Assembly (NCBI GenBank): GCA_963682025.1
Contig: CAVMKG010000138.1
Location: forward strand, 62,001-126,000
DNA from: Cordilura impudica
Taxonomy: Eukaryota; Arthropoda; Insecta; Diptera; Scathophagidae
Length of the DNA stretch: 64,000 nucleotides
Direction: 5' to 3'
Below the pieces are notes generated by a model, which was not told the origin of the DNA, did no database searches, and saw nothing but the letters and a program-made list of their open reading frames with translations. Shown piece by piece: positions 1 through 12,349 of the stretch; within the stretch, counting starts at the first letter, position 1; each line of letters starts with the position of its first letter. The position numbers were made by a program, and so were the translations under genes.

Positions 1-827
1 AGAACCTATGGGCTCACGCAAAGCCACAAAGCTTTCTCTTTTACAGTACTCCAGATAAATAACATTAAATAGTTACTTTGCATGGGGAGTGCCACGCCCA
101 TTGGTGTGAACCCGCCAATTTTTTGTCCGACTACACATACTAAGATCTGATGGTGTGTGCAAAGTGTCAAAGCTTCCCTTTTTTGTACACCAGTTATATT
201 ATATTACTTTACTTTGTACGGGCGGTGCCACGCCCACTGCTCCGATCACACCCATTTTTTGTCCAACTAATCGCATGCATAACTTATGGGCTCACACGAA
301 GTCCCAAGACTCTCATTATAACAGTACTCCAGATATATGGCATTTGATATTTAATTTGTATGGTAGGTGCCACGCCAATTGGTCCGATACTGCCCATTTT
401 TTGTTCGACTACTCACATTAATAATGGGTGACATCAGACAAATTTGAAAAGCTCTCTCTATCACGGTACTCGAGATATATAGTATTGAATTATTACTTGT
501 ATGGTAGCTACCACGCCCACTTATCCGATCCCGCCCATTTCCGGCGTAGCTACTAATATTAACAATAGGTGACCTCACACAAATTTGCAAAGCTCTCCCT
601 GTCATAGTACTCAATACATGTATATGATATTAAAAATTTACTTTGAGTGGGAGGTGCCACGCCCACTAAAATATTCAAAGGATTATAGCCTATAGCGCTT
701 CCCATATCCGCAGTAAGACTCTGTGAAAATTTCAGGAAGATCAGATAAGTAGTTACGGAGATTACCCCTTACAAACAAACAAACAAACAAACAAACACAC
801 ATTACCTCTTTATAATATTAGTATAGA
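1..827 (-). repeat. Helitron-like 5' part with ~140-bp tandem repeats
   Basis: At least five diverged copies of a roughly 140-bp unit lie in tandem; the 'gccacgcc' motif recurs at about 91, 227, 369, 509 and 656. Read on the minus strand, the right edge at 827 starts TCTATACTAATATTATAAAG and is followed by a (TTTG)n tract. That matches the usual 5' end of insect Helitrons (TC start next to an A). The same unit recurs at 54601-54900. No coding content is visible. The element continues beyond the left edge of the window, so its 3' end is not seen. The Helitron assignment is inferred from the terminus. Confidence 0.55.
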
Positions 828-1181
828 TAAAAGAGACGTGTTTGTTCGTAACCGCTAAACTTAAAAACTACTACACCGATTTTGAAAAATCTATTGACCG
901 TGAGTCGTGTTTCTGTGTAGCTTCGTGTTTGTCCGAAAAATTTCGCGATTTTTTTTTTATTGGTTTTATTAGGTGTTTTTGCATATATTTGTTTTGAAAA
1001 GCCATTAAATACGATCAAACCAATATTATTAAGCTTAAAAAATAATATTTCAAAGCAAAACCCAATAACGATCGTTCGGCTGTATACCTTTCTTTATTGA
1101 TTAGTTAAAAAATATACACGTACATGTCAGTATTTATTCAAATTTTGTATTTTAAATAAATTAATTAAATATTTAATTAAA

Positions 1182-2150
1182 ATGCCACGACCACGTGGAA
1201 ATATTGGTCGTAATACAAAACAAACAAATCGTGTACGTACATAACGTTCACAACAAAGTCAAGAAGAACGCCCAGCAGAAATTGAACAAACTAGATGTCG
1301 AGTATCACGTTTACGAGAAAATTCTACAGAGCAACAACGCGAGATACGAAATGAAGAACTACGTCTAAGAACCAGGCAAGCAAGAACAGCAATTCACAAC
1401 ACAAATCGAATTACACTTATGCGTCTGGCATTTAACTAAGACCCAACGGTTGATTACAATTCACATGAAATATTTATATTGGAAGCATGGATCAAGTATG
1501 TGACCATTGTAAAGCGCGTTAATGGTAAATTAAAATTGCCAGAACTAAATAAACCACCCGAACCATTACGAACAATGGCATTACGAACAATGCGGCAATC
1601 AAAACATTTTCTTAATAATATTTGAAAATACAACAGTTGTTTCCAAATGACGTCATTCGGTGCTGACGGAATAGTTACTGATAATTTCATGACAACATTT
1701 AAAGTCCATGGTCATATATACCACAATGCAGGTTCATTATTACCAATTCCAGATCTACAACATAAATTCCTTCAAATATATTTTCTTGGCAATTCTGAAG
1801 ATGAAGTAAACATCAGATGTGCAATTACTTCGGGAGTACGCCATGATATAGTACAGTCATTACAAGATATGCCATCCAACAATAACAAAGTTGTTATAAA
1901 AGCTGATTAAACACCAGTAGGATAGCACTCAAGACGTTTCAATGCACCAACAATAAATGAAGTAGCCATTCTAATTATTGGTGATCAGTTCGAAGCCAGA
2001 GATATTATTTTACATCGGCGTAATGATCACTTGAAACGTGTTTCTGAAACTCATAGATCTTATGACGCGCTTCAATACCCAATACTGTTTTGGCAAAGAG
2101 AGGATAGCTATCATTTGCTATTGAAAATGATTAATCCAGCAACTGGTAAA
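1182..2150 (+). pseudogene. Helitron protein N-terminal/Rep-side relic
   Basis: Reading starts at the ATG at 1182 (MPRPRGNIGRN...) and runs through several in-frame stops. Segments typical of the Helitron-like N-terminal domain follow: PEPLRTMALRT, then QMTSFGADGIVTDNFM, HKFLQIYFLGNSEDEVN, RRFNAPTINEVAILI and ETHRSYDALQYPILFWQ, ending at MINPATGK. These match the region before the replication-initiator nuclease in insect Helitrons. The segment between 'DMPSNNN' and 'KVVIKAD' is shorter than usual. The HUH nuclease itself and most of the central protein are missing, because the next recognisable residues already belong to the helicase side. Family recognition is from memory of the conserved protein, not a search. 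Confidence 0.75.
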
Positions 2151-2241
2151 TTTTTATTTTTATTTTATTACAAAACATTAGGGGAACCATTACAAGAAAA
2201 ATATATTTTAATATTACAGGTTCAGAAAAAAAAAATAGTTA

Positions 2242-3655
2242 CATGAATTATTATGCGTATGGATTGATGATTCGAGAGAATATAGAAAATCATATTTTGA
2301 AATGTCGGCGATTTTATCACCAATATTTAGTGGCAAAAATACGTTTACGACAATATTATGCAATCTGTTAATGCAGGATCTGCTGGAATTTATTTCTTAG
2401 ATGCTCCCGGAGGTACTGGGAAAACATATTTAATTTCAGTTATTTTAGCACCAATACGTTCAAATGGTAATAAAGCATTGGCAATGGCATCTTCTGGAAT
2501 TGCAACTACTTTGTTAGACGATGGCAGAACGGCAAATCTTGCATTAAAATTACCATTAAATATGCAACCAACAGAAACACCAACATGCAATATTTCGAAA
2601 ATATCTGCAATGGCAAAGGTATTCCAACTGTGCAATCTTATTATATGGGATCTTATTATATGTGCCATTGTGTATTGGGAATACACAATGGCACATAAAG
2701 AGTCATTAAAGGCATTGCATCGAACATTGCAAGATTTACGTAACAACGACCAACCATTTGGAGGTGCTCTTTTATTATTGGCAGGTGCTTTTAAGCAAAC
2801 TTTACCAGTTATTGCATGATCAACACCAGCAGATGAATTAAGCACATGTATAAAATCATCTAACTTGTGGCATTTTGTTCAAAAACTATCACTTACTATA
2901 AACATGCACGTACATTTAGAAAATGAACAATCAGCACATTTGTTTTCTAACCAATTATTGGACGTTGGAAATGGAAAAATTGCTATAGACAATACAACAG
3001 TATTAATAACATTACCTGAAAATTTTTGTGTTACTAATGAATCCAAAGAAGATTTAATTTCAAATGTGTACCCCACTATCATACACAATTATAAGAATCA
3101 TCAATGGTGACATTAATATTGATATTTTAATAAAATTAATGGCCAAACGAAAACAAACAAATCGATTGGTTGCATTATGGATCCAGATGAAATTTTTAAA
3201 TGCACTTGAATTGCTTGGAACTCCACCTCACATTCTACAATTAAAAATTGGTGTGCCACTAATTCTTTTACGCAATTTAAATCAACAACGGCTTTGTAAT
3301 AGTACTAGATTGGCTGCTAACAAATTATTCAAGAATATCATTGAAGCAACTATATTAACTGGAAAATACAAGGGTGAAAATGTATTAATTCCACGTATAC
3401 CAATCATTCCATCAGATATGCCATTAAACGCATTCAATTTCCAGTACGTCTGGCATTTGCTATAACAATTAGTAAAACTCAAGGCCAATCGTTGCAAGTC
3501 TGCGGATTAAATCTTGACACACCATGTTTCTCAAGTGGACAATTATACGTTGGATGCTCACGTGTTGGTAGACCATAACCATTATTCATATACGCAAATG
3601 AAGGCAAAACAAAAACTATTGTTTATTAGAGAGCATTGCAATAAAAGGTTACTAA
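2242..3655 (+). pseudogene. Helitron Pif1-like helicase relic
   Basis: A Pif1/RecD-type superfamily 1 helicase, which in Helitrons unwinds DNA during rolling-circle transposition. Visible parts in order: a short NYYAYGLMIRENIENH piece; Walker A in DAPGGTGKTY (about 2400-2430); ASSGIATTLL; a damaged Walker B region near 2650-2700; LQDLRNNDQPFGG and LLAGAFKQTLPVIA; NLNQQRLCNSTRL; IEATILTGKYKGENVLIPRI; LAFAITISKTQGQSL; and SSGQLYVGCSRVGRP near 3533-3576. In-frame stops at 2817, about 3108, about 3463 and later, plus frame changes, break the gene. A small snap-back palindrome sits in the Walker B region (see findings). Confidence 0.82.
2659..2697. repeat. 18-bp perfect snap-back palindrome in helicase relic
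   Basis: Bases 2659-2676 are exactly complementary, in reverse, to 2680-2697, with a 3-nt GGG loop. It interrupts the expected WDE-TMAHK stretch of the helicase, so part of the Walker B region is present in both orientations. A template-switch event during replication is the likely origin. Confidence 0.85.
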
Positions 3656-3789
3656 TTAATTTCATATATAATATTTCATATATAATAAAATACACATAAT
3701 TTCACTAATACAAAACATTGTACGATAAATGTTTTATAAAATTTAAAATCTTCACTAGGGGGCCAGCAAAGCGGACCGGGTACAGCTAG

Positions 3790-4256
3790 TAGTTAAATCT
3801 TATATATTAAAATAATTTATGAATAAACTTTGCATTCAAGATTTTTTTCAATATTTTTCTTCTCTCAAACCTCTATAACTAGAATTCTAATTAAGGTAGG
3901 CTGTTGACATAAGTCCAAGAAAACTCAGTGGATCAAGCTCCTTCTTTTGAGCTATTAACTGCTTAAATTCTTTGGTTTTGAGGAAAGTTATGCGTGGAGA
4001 ATCAACTTTACTTTTACTGTACGTTAACTTATCTTGGCATATTTTGGCATTACTGTACGTTAACTTCTCTTGGCAAAATCATTGCGTTTGAGGAAAGTTA
4101 TGCGTAGACAATCAACTTTACTTTTACTGTACGTTAACTTCTTTTGGCATATTTTGGCATTACTGTACGTTAACTTCTCTTGGCAAATTTTGGTAATATA
4201 TTTTAAAAAATTAATATAATATAATATAATGCTGCGGAGCAGCAGGGGTCCTCTAG
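3790..4256 (+). mobile_element. 3' tail of a second Helitron-like element with 110-bp repeats
   Basis: Two direct copies of a 110-bp unit start at 3980 and 4090 (each begins GAGGAAAGTTATGCGT). Inside each unit the motif TACTGTACGTTAACTTCT occurs twice. The right end has a perfect hairpin GCTGC-GGA-GCAGC at 4231-4243, ten bases later CTAG at 4253-4256, then T, which is a textbook Helitron 3' end. No coding sequence is seen. The preceding Helitron (ending at 3789) abuts it, so one was probably inserted into or next to the other. Confidence 0.6.
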
Positions 4257-4602
4257 TAAAATTATTAAAAGAATTTAAATTCTCAAAAAATCCAAAAATG
4301 TATTAGTTTAGGTTGTAAAGAGGAGTTTACTTGCAACAGTAATGGCCACAAAAGAAAAAATTCATAAAATTAGTTAAGGATTTTTAACTATTTCAATGTA
4401 GAAAAATATTTTGGTTTTGTGAAAAAAGAAAATTTAATTTTTTTAATTTTTGTTTTTTAATACTTTCATGTTCCTTAACATAACACAGATTTATTGGAAA
4501 TATTAAAAAAACATTCGAACAAATATTCATATTAGAAAATAAATACAAATTTTCAAATATCCCCGGGCAATTATATATTTTCCAATATTAAACAAATGAA
4601 TT
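4257..4602. other. No gene seen
   Basis: AT-rich sequence without open frames of note or recognisable repeats. It separates the Helitron tail from the HINE-like element. Confidence 0.6.
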
Positions 4603-7263
4603 GGAAAACAAGTAAGAGTGTTAAATTCGGCTGTGCCGAATCTTTGATACCCTCCACCTCGGTTTGAGTCTTGATAATAAATGTAAATGAAAAAGTAAAC
4701 AATTTGTTAAACTTAATACCAAGTTATTTCAGCAAATTTTTTGGGTTGGTTTTCGTCTTTTCATCGTGGTTGCTGATCGGCATGCATTTAGGTTATATAC
4801 CTCTATGCATGCGTGTCCGGTTATATGACATAACTTCTCGTTTAATTTAGTTCTTGCTAATTAAATAGCTCGCCCTAACTTCCATTGCAAAGGTAATGGT
4901 TGTGTAGGGTGGCTATATGCATTAAATCGTGCTAATTGGAGATGGCTGTATAGTTTCTTTTAACTGGCCAAATATTTCTTTATTGCGGCCATATAGGTCG
5001 GATGGAGTAACAAAATAATAACCAAAAAAAAACTCTCTCAATTTTTTTTATCAAAATATTGCCATATTCGGAAAACATAGATAATAAATTTATAATAATA
5101 AATATTCAAATTAGGGATGCCAAACGCAAAAACCCAAATGTCCCAAACATTTTAAATAAAATAATTTATTTTCTTTATTTTCTGAAAAACTTCAAATTTT
5201 CATACAAAATTGTGAAAATTTATATATAAAAAATAACATTCTCATCAAATTGCGTTTATTTATGTAACAGTTTTTATGTTCGCAATTCTTAAATATCATT
5301 TGACGTTTTCTAAAATTCATTGAATTTAAATTAATGTTTTCTGTAGTGTGATTCTGTAAATTTCAACGATCCGACAATCGCAAAATATATCGACAGCTAT
5401 TGTTGTTTGCACTAAGGATTAAGTGATTCACTAAGTACATATTTAAATTGTAAACGAGTGGCATCTCTGTTTGACAGGATGATTTTATGTTTATGTTTAA
5501 TATCTTTATTTTTTTACTAATATTTCTGTGTATTTATTTGAAAATGAAATAATGAATTGAATATGCTATTTAATTTTTTTATTTATATAAAAAAGTTTTT
5601 TAATTAAAGCAAAATATTTTCACTATTTTATGATTTTTATTTATGTGTGGCTACATTTCAACCTAAAAATTTAAGTTTTTATCTATTGAATAAACAACAC
5701 AAAAATGGTTGTCGCTTAGCTAACAACAACAGCTGACTTTAACAATAGCGAATATCGTTTAAAAATTTTACTGATAATTTTGCAATTTTCTGTTTTTACT
5801 GAATCGCGGTACTGAAAAGCTATTAATTTCTCCTGAATGTCAAGATTTTTTTTAAATGTAAAAATTTTTGAAATGTAAACATAGGTAGTTGCTGTTTTTT
5901 TTTTTTTTTTTTTTTTTGAATTTCAATTTGTGTTTAACGAATAAAATTTAAACATTAAAGATGCAATGGATATCTTCTAAATTTAAAATTATAATTTCCG
6001 ACGTTTTGATAAGGTTTTCTGAAATTCAATTATTGTAATTTATAATTGGAAATTTTTAATTCCAGTTTTTAGATTTGATATTTTCTTAAATTTGAATGGA
6101 AAATTTAAAAAGTGCAATTTTGTATTTATGTGAATAATAATGCTTTAGTAATTTTAAACAATTTTTAAAAATTAGATGTAATCGCAATCAGATATTTTGT
6201 AGGTAAAGCAGAATAATAATTCTATATAACTATGTAGAACTGTTTTGAAAGCAAAAAAACTAATTGATGAACTCGGTAACTCTATTTTGTAAAGACAACA
6301 AAAAGTTAATATGCCAAACTTGTAAAAGAATAATGAAAATACGTATGAAATAAAAGACCAGCCCGTGTATAATCTTAACATTGTTCTGTATGATATCCAG
6401 TTGAAAATATTAACATTCATGTTAAAATAGAAATAACTATTGCAAAGCTAATTAGATCAAACAAAAATTGTGGCGCAATCTACTGTGGCATAGTCACGCC
6501 GAGCAAAATGAAGTGACACTGTTAATGCAAAAGAAATGTATTTTCCCCACAACAAAATATTGCAGAATTTAATGTAAATAAAATAATATACCGACTTATT
6601 TCTAACATGATGCCAAAACAATGGAAACTTTCAAATTTTTCTACCAGAGTTAATAAAAAAAATGTACAAGGGGTTAGTTTTTATTATATTATTACCACAA
6701 CGATCACAAAAACAGCAAGTCCAGCTATGACAACAACACAACATTTAGAATAACAACAAGAACAATATAGAAACATCATATTTTTCATTTTTTTTAATTT
6801 TTCAGAGATTTCCCTGGACCTGTTCCACCGATTTTAATGATCTTTGAAACAGAAATCTTCCCATTAATTTGATGAATCATTCTCATTAAAAATGATCACT
6901 GTAGCTGCACTATTCAGGGCGTGATCGTGACAAGAACAACATAGAAAATTATATTTTTTCAAGACTTTTTTTAGTTCTTCATTCAAATCTCGGGCCCTAA
7001 TCGACCGATTTGGAAGATTTTAAACAGCAAACTCTCCAGGATGTTAGTAAATCATTTTATATGTCAACGAGCACCCTAGCTATCCGACTGATGCCGCCAT
7101 CGTGATTTCCAAAGACGGACAGACGGACATCGCTATATCAACTCCGGTTGTTATAAGGATCACGAATATATATATTTTATGGGGTCCAAAATTTTTTTTC
7201 TAATTATTACAAACGGAATAACAAACTTATATATACCCTCTGCACACTGGAGTGGAGGGCATA
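4603..7263 (-). mobile_element. Long HINE-like element (family A)
   Basis: Read on the minus strand, it begins at about 7263 with a GGGTATATATAAG-type 5' segment and a (GTCC)-rich stretch (about 7105-7130). It ends at about 4603 with a hairpin (ATTCGGCTGTGCCGAAT on plus) and TCTTACTTGTTTT. This is the architecture of DINE-1/INE-1-type, Helentron-associated non-autonomous elements. At about 2.7 kb it is long for the class; the interior is AT-rich with a poly-T tract near 5898-5918 and two loosely similar segments around 6760-6840 and 6940-7025. No protein is encoded. It could instead be two elements fused or a nested insertion. Confidence 0.5.
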
Positions 7264-7559
7264 ATGACATCGATATTGAAAATAACATCACATCATATGC
7301 ATTAAAATTGGTCATCAAATTTGTTTAAAAACATTGATTTTACATATACAGAAATTCGATTAAATGAAATATTAATAGAAATTATTTTTTAATATATATT
7401 CAACTAAAGTGTTTGTCAGTATTTAACGAGACTGTAACAACTCATTTTTTTTAATATTAACATATTTGCGAACTAACCAATCGAGAACTAAATTATTTCC
7501 ATTTGTTATGAATAGATTTGAATTTGAACTTTTGTCAAATCTATATAAAATTCATTTTC

Positions 7560-9560
7560 TGTTTGTTTGTTTGTTTGTTTGTTTTACCGCTATACAAATT
7601 TTTATTTTTCAACGGATTTCCCTGAAATTTTGTACACACGATCTCCATACCCCAGGAAAGGTCGCTGTATACTTTTTACCTGCTCCGCCTACTTTTACGC
7701 CTACTTTTTATGTAAAATTCCTTTTCTGTTTTATTCACATTTGTTCACTATACAAATTTTTATTTGTTAACGGATTTCTCTCAAATTCGGTACACATGAT
7801 CCCTGTACTCCAGTTAAGGTCACAATATGCTTCTTAGTGACCACGCCTACTTTAGCGCCCACTTTTTATATACAATTCATTTTCTGCTTTTTGGTATATT
7901 TGTTCGCTATACAAATTTTTATTTGTTAACGGATTTTTCTGCGATTTGGTACACACGATCACTGTACTCCAGCTAAGGTCACCATATGTTTCTTATCGAC
8001 CACGCCTACTTTAACGCCCACTTTTTATATACAATTAATTTTCTGCTTTTTGGTATATTTGTTCGCTATACAAATTTTTATTTGTTAACGGATTTTTCTG
8101 CGATTTGGTACACACGATCCCTGTACTCCAGCTAAGGTCACCATATGTTTCTTATCGACCACGCCTACTTTAACGCCCACTTTTTATATACAATTAATTT
8201 TCTGCTTTTTGGTATATTTGTTCGCTATACAAATTTTTATTTGTTAACGGATTTCTCTGCGATTTGGTACACACGATCCCTGTACTCCAGCTAAGGTCAC
8301 CATATATTTCGTATCGACCACGCCTACTTTAACGCCCACTTTTTATATACAATTCATTTTCTGCTTTTTGGTATATTTGTTCGAAATACAAATTTTTATT
8401 CGTTAACGATTTCCTATGAAATTTGGTGCACACTTTCCACAGGGAAAGTTACCATATGCTTCTTATCGGCCACTCCTATTTCTGCGACCACTTTTTTAAT
8501 TTTTTATGAGTTTCGCTTGAGTTTACTGCACATTATTCTCATATCCCAGGCAAGGTCGTCATATACTTTTATCGGCCACGTCCACTTTTTTTAATTTTCT
8601 ATATACGCTTTTAGTGTTTGTTAACATGTTTTAATTTTTCAATGGACTTCCCAAAAATTTTGTTCATAAATCTCTTTATTTACTACTCTTGAGTTTACAC
8701 CATTATGAAATAAATTGCCAAATTTAATTGCGAAATTTTTATTTTTCAACGGAATTCTCTGAAATTTGGCACACACTGTCTCTGTACTCCAGGAAAGGTC
8801 GCCATATGCCTCGTACCGGCCACGCCCACTTTTTGTATACAATTCATTTTGTTTTTTGGTATATTTGTTCGCTATACAAATTTTTATTTTTCAACCGATT
8901 TCTCTGAAATTTGGTGCACACGATCTCGCTGCTCCAGGGAAGGTCGACATATTCTTCGTACCGGTTACGCCTACTACTACGCCCACTTTTTGTATACAAT
9001 TCATATTCTGTTTTTGATACATTTGTTCGCTACACAATTTTTTTTTAAACGGATTTCTCTGGAATTTGCTACACACGATCTCTGTACTCCAGAGAGGTCG
9101 CCATATGATTCTTGCCGGCCACGCCTACTTCTACGCCCACTTTTTACACAAAATTAATTTTCTGTTTTTTGGTATATTCGTTCACTATAGAAATTTTTAT
9201 TTTTCAAGGGATATCTAAAATTTGGTCACACGATCTCTATACTACAGGGAAGGTCACCATATGTTTCTTACAGGCCACGCCTACTTTGCGCCAACTTCTA
9301 TGTATATAAAACTTATTTTTTTTCCTTTTATTTGTTTCTTTATTTGATTGTTATAAAAACTTTTATTTTTCAATGGCTTTCTCCTAAATTTAGTACATAT
9401 TCCAGGGAAGGTCGCCATATGATTTTTACCGACCATGCCTACGTTTACGCCTAATTTTCATATAAAATTCATATTTTGTTGTGTGGTACATTTCTTCCCT
9501 ATACAAATTTGTACTTTTCAACGGATTTCTCTGAAATTTGGTATACACGGAAATAACTAC
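7560..9560 (+). repeat. 159-bp tandem satellite array
   Basis: The core is very regular: the CAATTCATTTTCTGC motif starts at 7873, 8032, 8191 and 8350, exactly 159 bp apart. More diverged copies flank it out to about 7560 and 9560. Each unit carries TATACAAATTTTTATTT, ACGGATTTCTCTGAAATTTGG, 'tactccag..aaggtc' and a 'CCACGCC..CTTT..CGCCCACTTTTT' segment. Homogeneous centre and diverged edges suggest local expansion by unequal exchange. Confidence 0.85.
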
Positions 9561-10910
9561 ACGGTGAACAAATTCCCCAAACTTAAAAAAAAGGTACCCA
9601 AAAGAAATGAACAAATTCCCCATTTTTTTAATCGAAATAAAACATGAACTTACTCCCAAAATTCATTCTTAAATTTTTACATATTTTTATTTAATGAATT
9701 TTGTTAAATATATATTTAGCGAACATTTGCATACTGCTCTCAATATATGTCCTACAATAAATGCATTTAAAATGAGTATTCTTTTCAATAGCATCATTTC
9801 GTTGCGCGGAAGCTACGCGCACGGGGAATACAGCTTAGCTAGAATATCGGAATGATCTGAAAAATATATTTTGACAATTAAAATAAGTTGGCAACAGCTT
9901 CGCGGCAGCACAGGTGTAGCTGCCAAACGCGCGAACGCGGATGCGGACGCGACGCGCTCTCGGAACACAGCTCAGCTAAAATATCGCAATGCTCTAAAAA
10001 GTATGCTTTAGGAATTGAAATAAGTTAACGAGAGCTAAGCGGCAGCACGCGTAGTAGGTGCGAGGAAGCGGCGCGAGGCGCGCGGAGCGCGGACGCGGAC
10101 GCGACGGATGTGGACGCGATGCGCTCGCGGAACACAGCTCAGCTAAAATATCGCAATGATCTGAAAAATATATTTTGGCGATTAAAATAAGTTGACGACA
10201 ACTGCGCGACAGCACGGGTGTAGCTGCCAAACGCGCGGATGGGGCGCGCGGACGCGGACGCGACGCGGTCTCGGAACATAGCTCCGCTAAAATATAGGAA
10301 TTTTCTGAAAAATATATTTTGGGATTCAAATAAATTGACGACAACTGCGCGGCAACCCGGGTGTAGCTGCCAAACGCGCGTACGGGGACGCGACTCGCTC
10401 GCGGAACACGGCTCAGTGAAAAGTCTTATGATAAACTTTATCTACGTATGTGCAATAATTACTATACATATACTATAAGCAGTTGCTTAAAGCAACCTTT
10501 TGGCACAATTTTAAACGTCGCATACATTTTCCGTTTTTATTTAACGTCTCTGCTCAATGACGATCACGTATTGAATGAAGTAATTCAATTTTTAAAAATT
10601 CTGATTCCTTTAATTTGCAAACGATTCCGATATATTTGATGTTTACAAAATAAATAATATTAAAAAAAAAAATTGAGGCGGTTTCGCAGCTTATTTTTGA
10701 AGTATTTTTGCTGAAGCGTCTTATAAAAAAAAGTTCTATATTAAAAAGCACAAAATTTTAAATTGAAATAAAACATGAATTTGTTCCCCCAAAAAACGTG
10801 AACATAGGGAATTTTTTCACCATGAACAAATTCCCCAATCCCATACAAATTTTTTGGGAGTAGGTTAATTTTTTTGAGAAATGGTTCATCGGGGACTTAA
10901 TTCTCAGCGC
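9560..10910. repeat. Nested segment with GC-rich minisatellite
   Basis: This segment interrupts the 159-bp array. Its edges share motifs: GAACAAATTCCCC near 9567, 9609 and 10824, and GAAATAAAACATGAA near 9635 and 10765. Between them, about 9800-10430 holds five copies of a GC-rich unit (GGAACACAGCTCAGCTAAAA type) starting at 9825, 9962, 10129, 10273 and 10403, with spacings of 137, 167, 144 and 130 bp. The unit is rich in GCGGACGCGGACGCGAC, a sharp contrast with the roughly 70% AT surroundings. No protein is supported; an open frame on the minus strand across it is a repeat artefact. Confidence 0.55.
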
Positions 10911-10984
10911 CTGGTAAGCATAGTGAACCATTTTTCAAGTCAAAGCCCTTTGGATCCCAGGCAAGACCGGGTAAAAACAGCTAG

Positions 10985-11265
10985 TAACATTATAAACTAA
11001 CATTAAATTTTTTTATTAATATTACAGGTACACATTTTTGAAATATTTTTAATATTAATATATTAATGCTATAGATATTTATTATATTTTTTTTTAACTA
11101 ATATAATTTTTTATTATTATTTAGTTTTCTTTAAGATAGTCATTAACATTAGATGCGATATCTAATAGACTTTTGAGATCTTACATGTCTTCGTGATGAA
11201 ACTATTGGGTCTGAAGAGGCTGCCAACATATTGAAAAAGTATAATCCGTGAAATCTTGCAATTAT
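10985..11265. other. No gene seen
   Basis: AT-rich spacer between the Helitron end and a decayed transposon protein. The part next to 11265 may be unreadable remains of the same minus-strand gene. Confidence 0.5.
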
Positions 11266-11985
11266 TCATGTATCTAAATTATTGTAGTCTTTGTTTTTGC
11301 ATTTCTGGGTTTCTTCTGACAACTCTCCAATTGCTAAGCATTGATATTCAATTAAATTTATACCATGAGCCAAAATCGTATGTACCGTAGGAGTAAGTTT
11401 CTTCTCAGTGTACATTTGAGCCAAAAGTTGGGCAGTTTTTGATGTAGAATCATCAAACTTTGGGCCATTTACCATTTCTCTAGAGTTTATAACACTTAGA
11501 ATAAATGCCAACCGTTTTTATATAATAATTGTCGACCCCAGTAATTCGGGCTGTTACCTTACCAAAAAAATGCTTTTCAAAAATTGGTTTGGACATATTA
11601 ACATCGTTATCATTTCACACCCTTGCATTCGGCAGTCTACTTTCAGTCCAAGCTTTCATTTTGCATAATATAATATCATATCATATCAGCATATCTGAAA
11701 AACTGAGACCATCAAATAACATCGTGTTTATTTTATTATTTTATTTAGAAAATAAGAATACCTTTCAAACGACATCAAAAGCACTATAATCGCTTAACAA
11801 GTTTGCCTACAATTTGATTAGAAAAAGGATATTTTTCAAAAAATTTTGCGCCATTTTCTAAAAGCTAAAAAACTTCCAACCTTGCGGAGCTCTATCATCC
11901 ATAATTTTTATTGATTTAGCTAAATGCTTCTAGCAAATTTTTATATTTTGCCACGCTATATGGGGAAAGTGCCATTGTGCGACGT
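11266..11985 (-). pseudogene. Relic of unassigned transposon protein (family X)
   Basis: The best part is an 81-residue open stretch (11511 to 11266) containing LAFILSVINS, TAQLLAQMY, TPTVHTILAHG and LAIGELSEETQKCKNKDY. Just upstream, in another frame, 'RITGVDNYYIK' continues the match. The same order of motifs is found in the plus-strand relic at 25020-27026 (SITQVDIDILK, VILIAIS, ARVHKILVHS), so the two are members of one family. I recognise this as a protein that recurs in insect and other animal genomes next to repeats, but I cannot name the superfamily. A further fragment, MALSPYSVAKYKNLL near 11950-11975, may be its start. Frameshifts and stops throughout. Confidence 0.6.
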
Positions 11986-11988
11986 TTT

Positions 11989-12209
11989 GTCGATTATTTG
12001 TCGACTTCTTCTGGGGGTTCGAAATTATATTGTTTACATATAACACATAATTAAATTACATTTAACATAAAACATAAAATCACAAGCTTAAGATATAAAA
12101 ACATATTCATCTAATATCACAGCTTAACTAATAATGACTATGTGGCTTGCATTTATATTGCTGTTGTATTCCCCCAAATTCCCTCAGAAGAAGTCTGCAA
12201 ATAATCGAC
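11989..12209. repeat. 29-bp inverted repeat pair
   Basis: Bases 11989-12017 and 12181-12209 are reverse complements at 26 of 29 positions (core CAGAAGAAGTC and AAATAATCGAC). They enclose 163 bp of AT-rich sequence. This could be a small MITE or the termini of a deleted element; no target duplication was identified. Confidence 0.55.
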
Positions 12210-12349
12210 GGAACTTCGGAATAAAATTGTAAATTAAATCTGTTTTTATTTACATAAAAAATGTAGGCCGTATTTGCTTAAAAAAGAAATACAAAAGAAC
12301 TCACATCAATTGGCCAATGGTTTATTTTATGAATGTGCGTGACTTCAAC

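Larger units (their letters stand above)
821..3789 (+). mobile_element. Decayed autonomous Helitron
   Basis: The element holds relics of both halves of the Helitron RepHel protein (separate entries) and ends with a Helitron-type 3' terminus. The left end near 821 reads TATAGATAAAAGAGACGTG, close to known insect Helitron starts but missing a clean TC. The right end is a decayed hairpin at 3761-3777 (ggccagc / gcggacc, 5 of 7 pairs) followed by GGGTACA and CTAG at 3786-3789, with a host T after it. Helitrons are rolling-circle DNA transposons that insert between A and T without target duplication. Stops, frameshifts and deletions make this copy non-functional. Confidence 0.8.
7540..10984 (+). 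mobile_element. Non-autonomous Helitron carrying a 159-bp satellite
   Basis: The 5' end TCTATATAAAATTC at 7540 follows an A and leads into a (TTTG)n tract. The 3' end is GGGTAAAAACAG then CTAG at 10981-10984, followed by T. Both ends fit Helitron insertion between A and T. The interior is a tandem satellite (7560-9560) and a nested segment with GC-rich repeats (about 9560-10910). Short open frames here are by-products of the repeats. No hairpin is clear at the 3' end, so the terminus assignment rests on its similarity to the one at 3789. Confidence 0.6.

Noticed and set aside
1..827. CRISPR-like array of ~140-bp repeats
   Set aside because: Units are long, diverged and without unique spacers; the sequence is eukaryotic transposon DNA.
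7466..7837. Phe-rich open frames in the satellite region
   Set aside because: Translation of the 159-bp repeat unit in shifting frames.
9994..10344. 116-residue minus-strand open frame in GC-rich repeats
   Set aside because: It follows the repeat units and has Arg/Ser/Ala-biased composition. No domain or conserved start; explained by the minisatellite.
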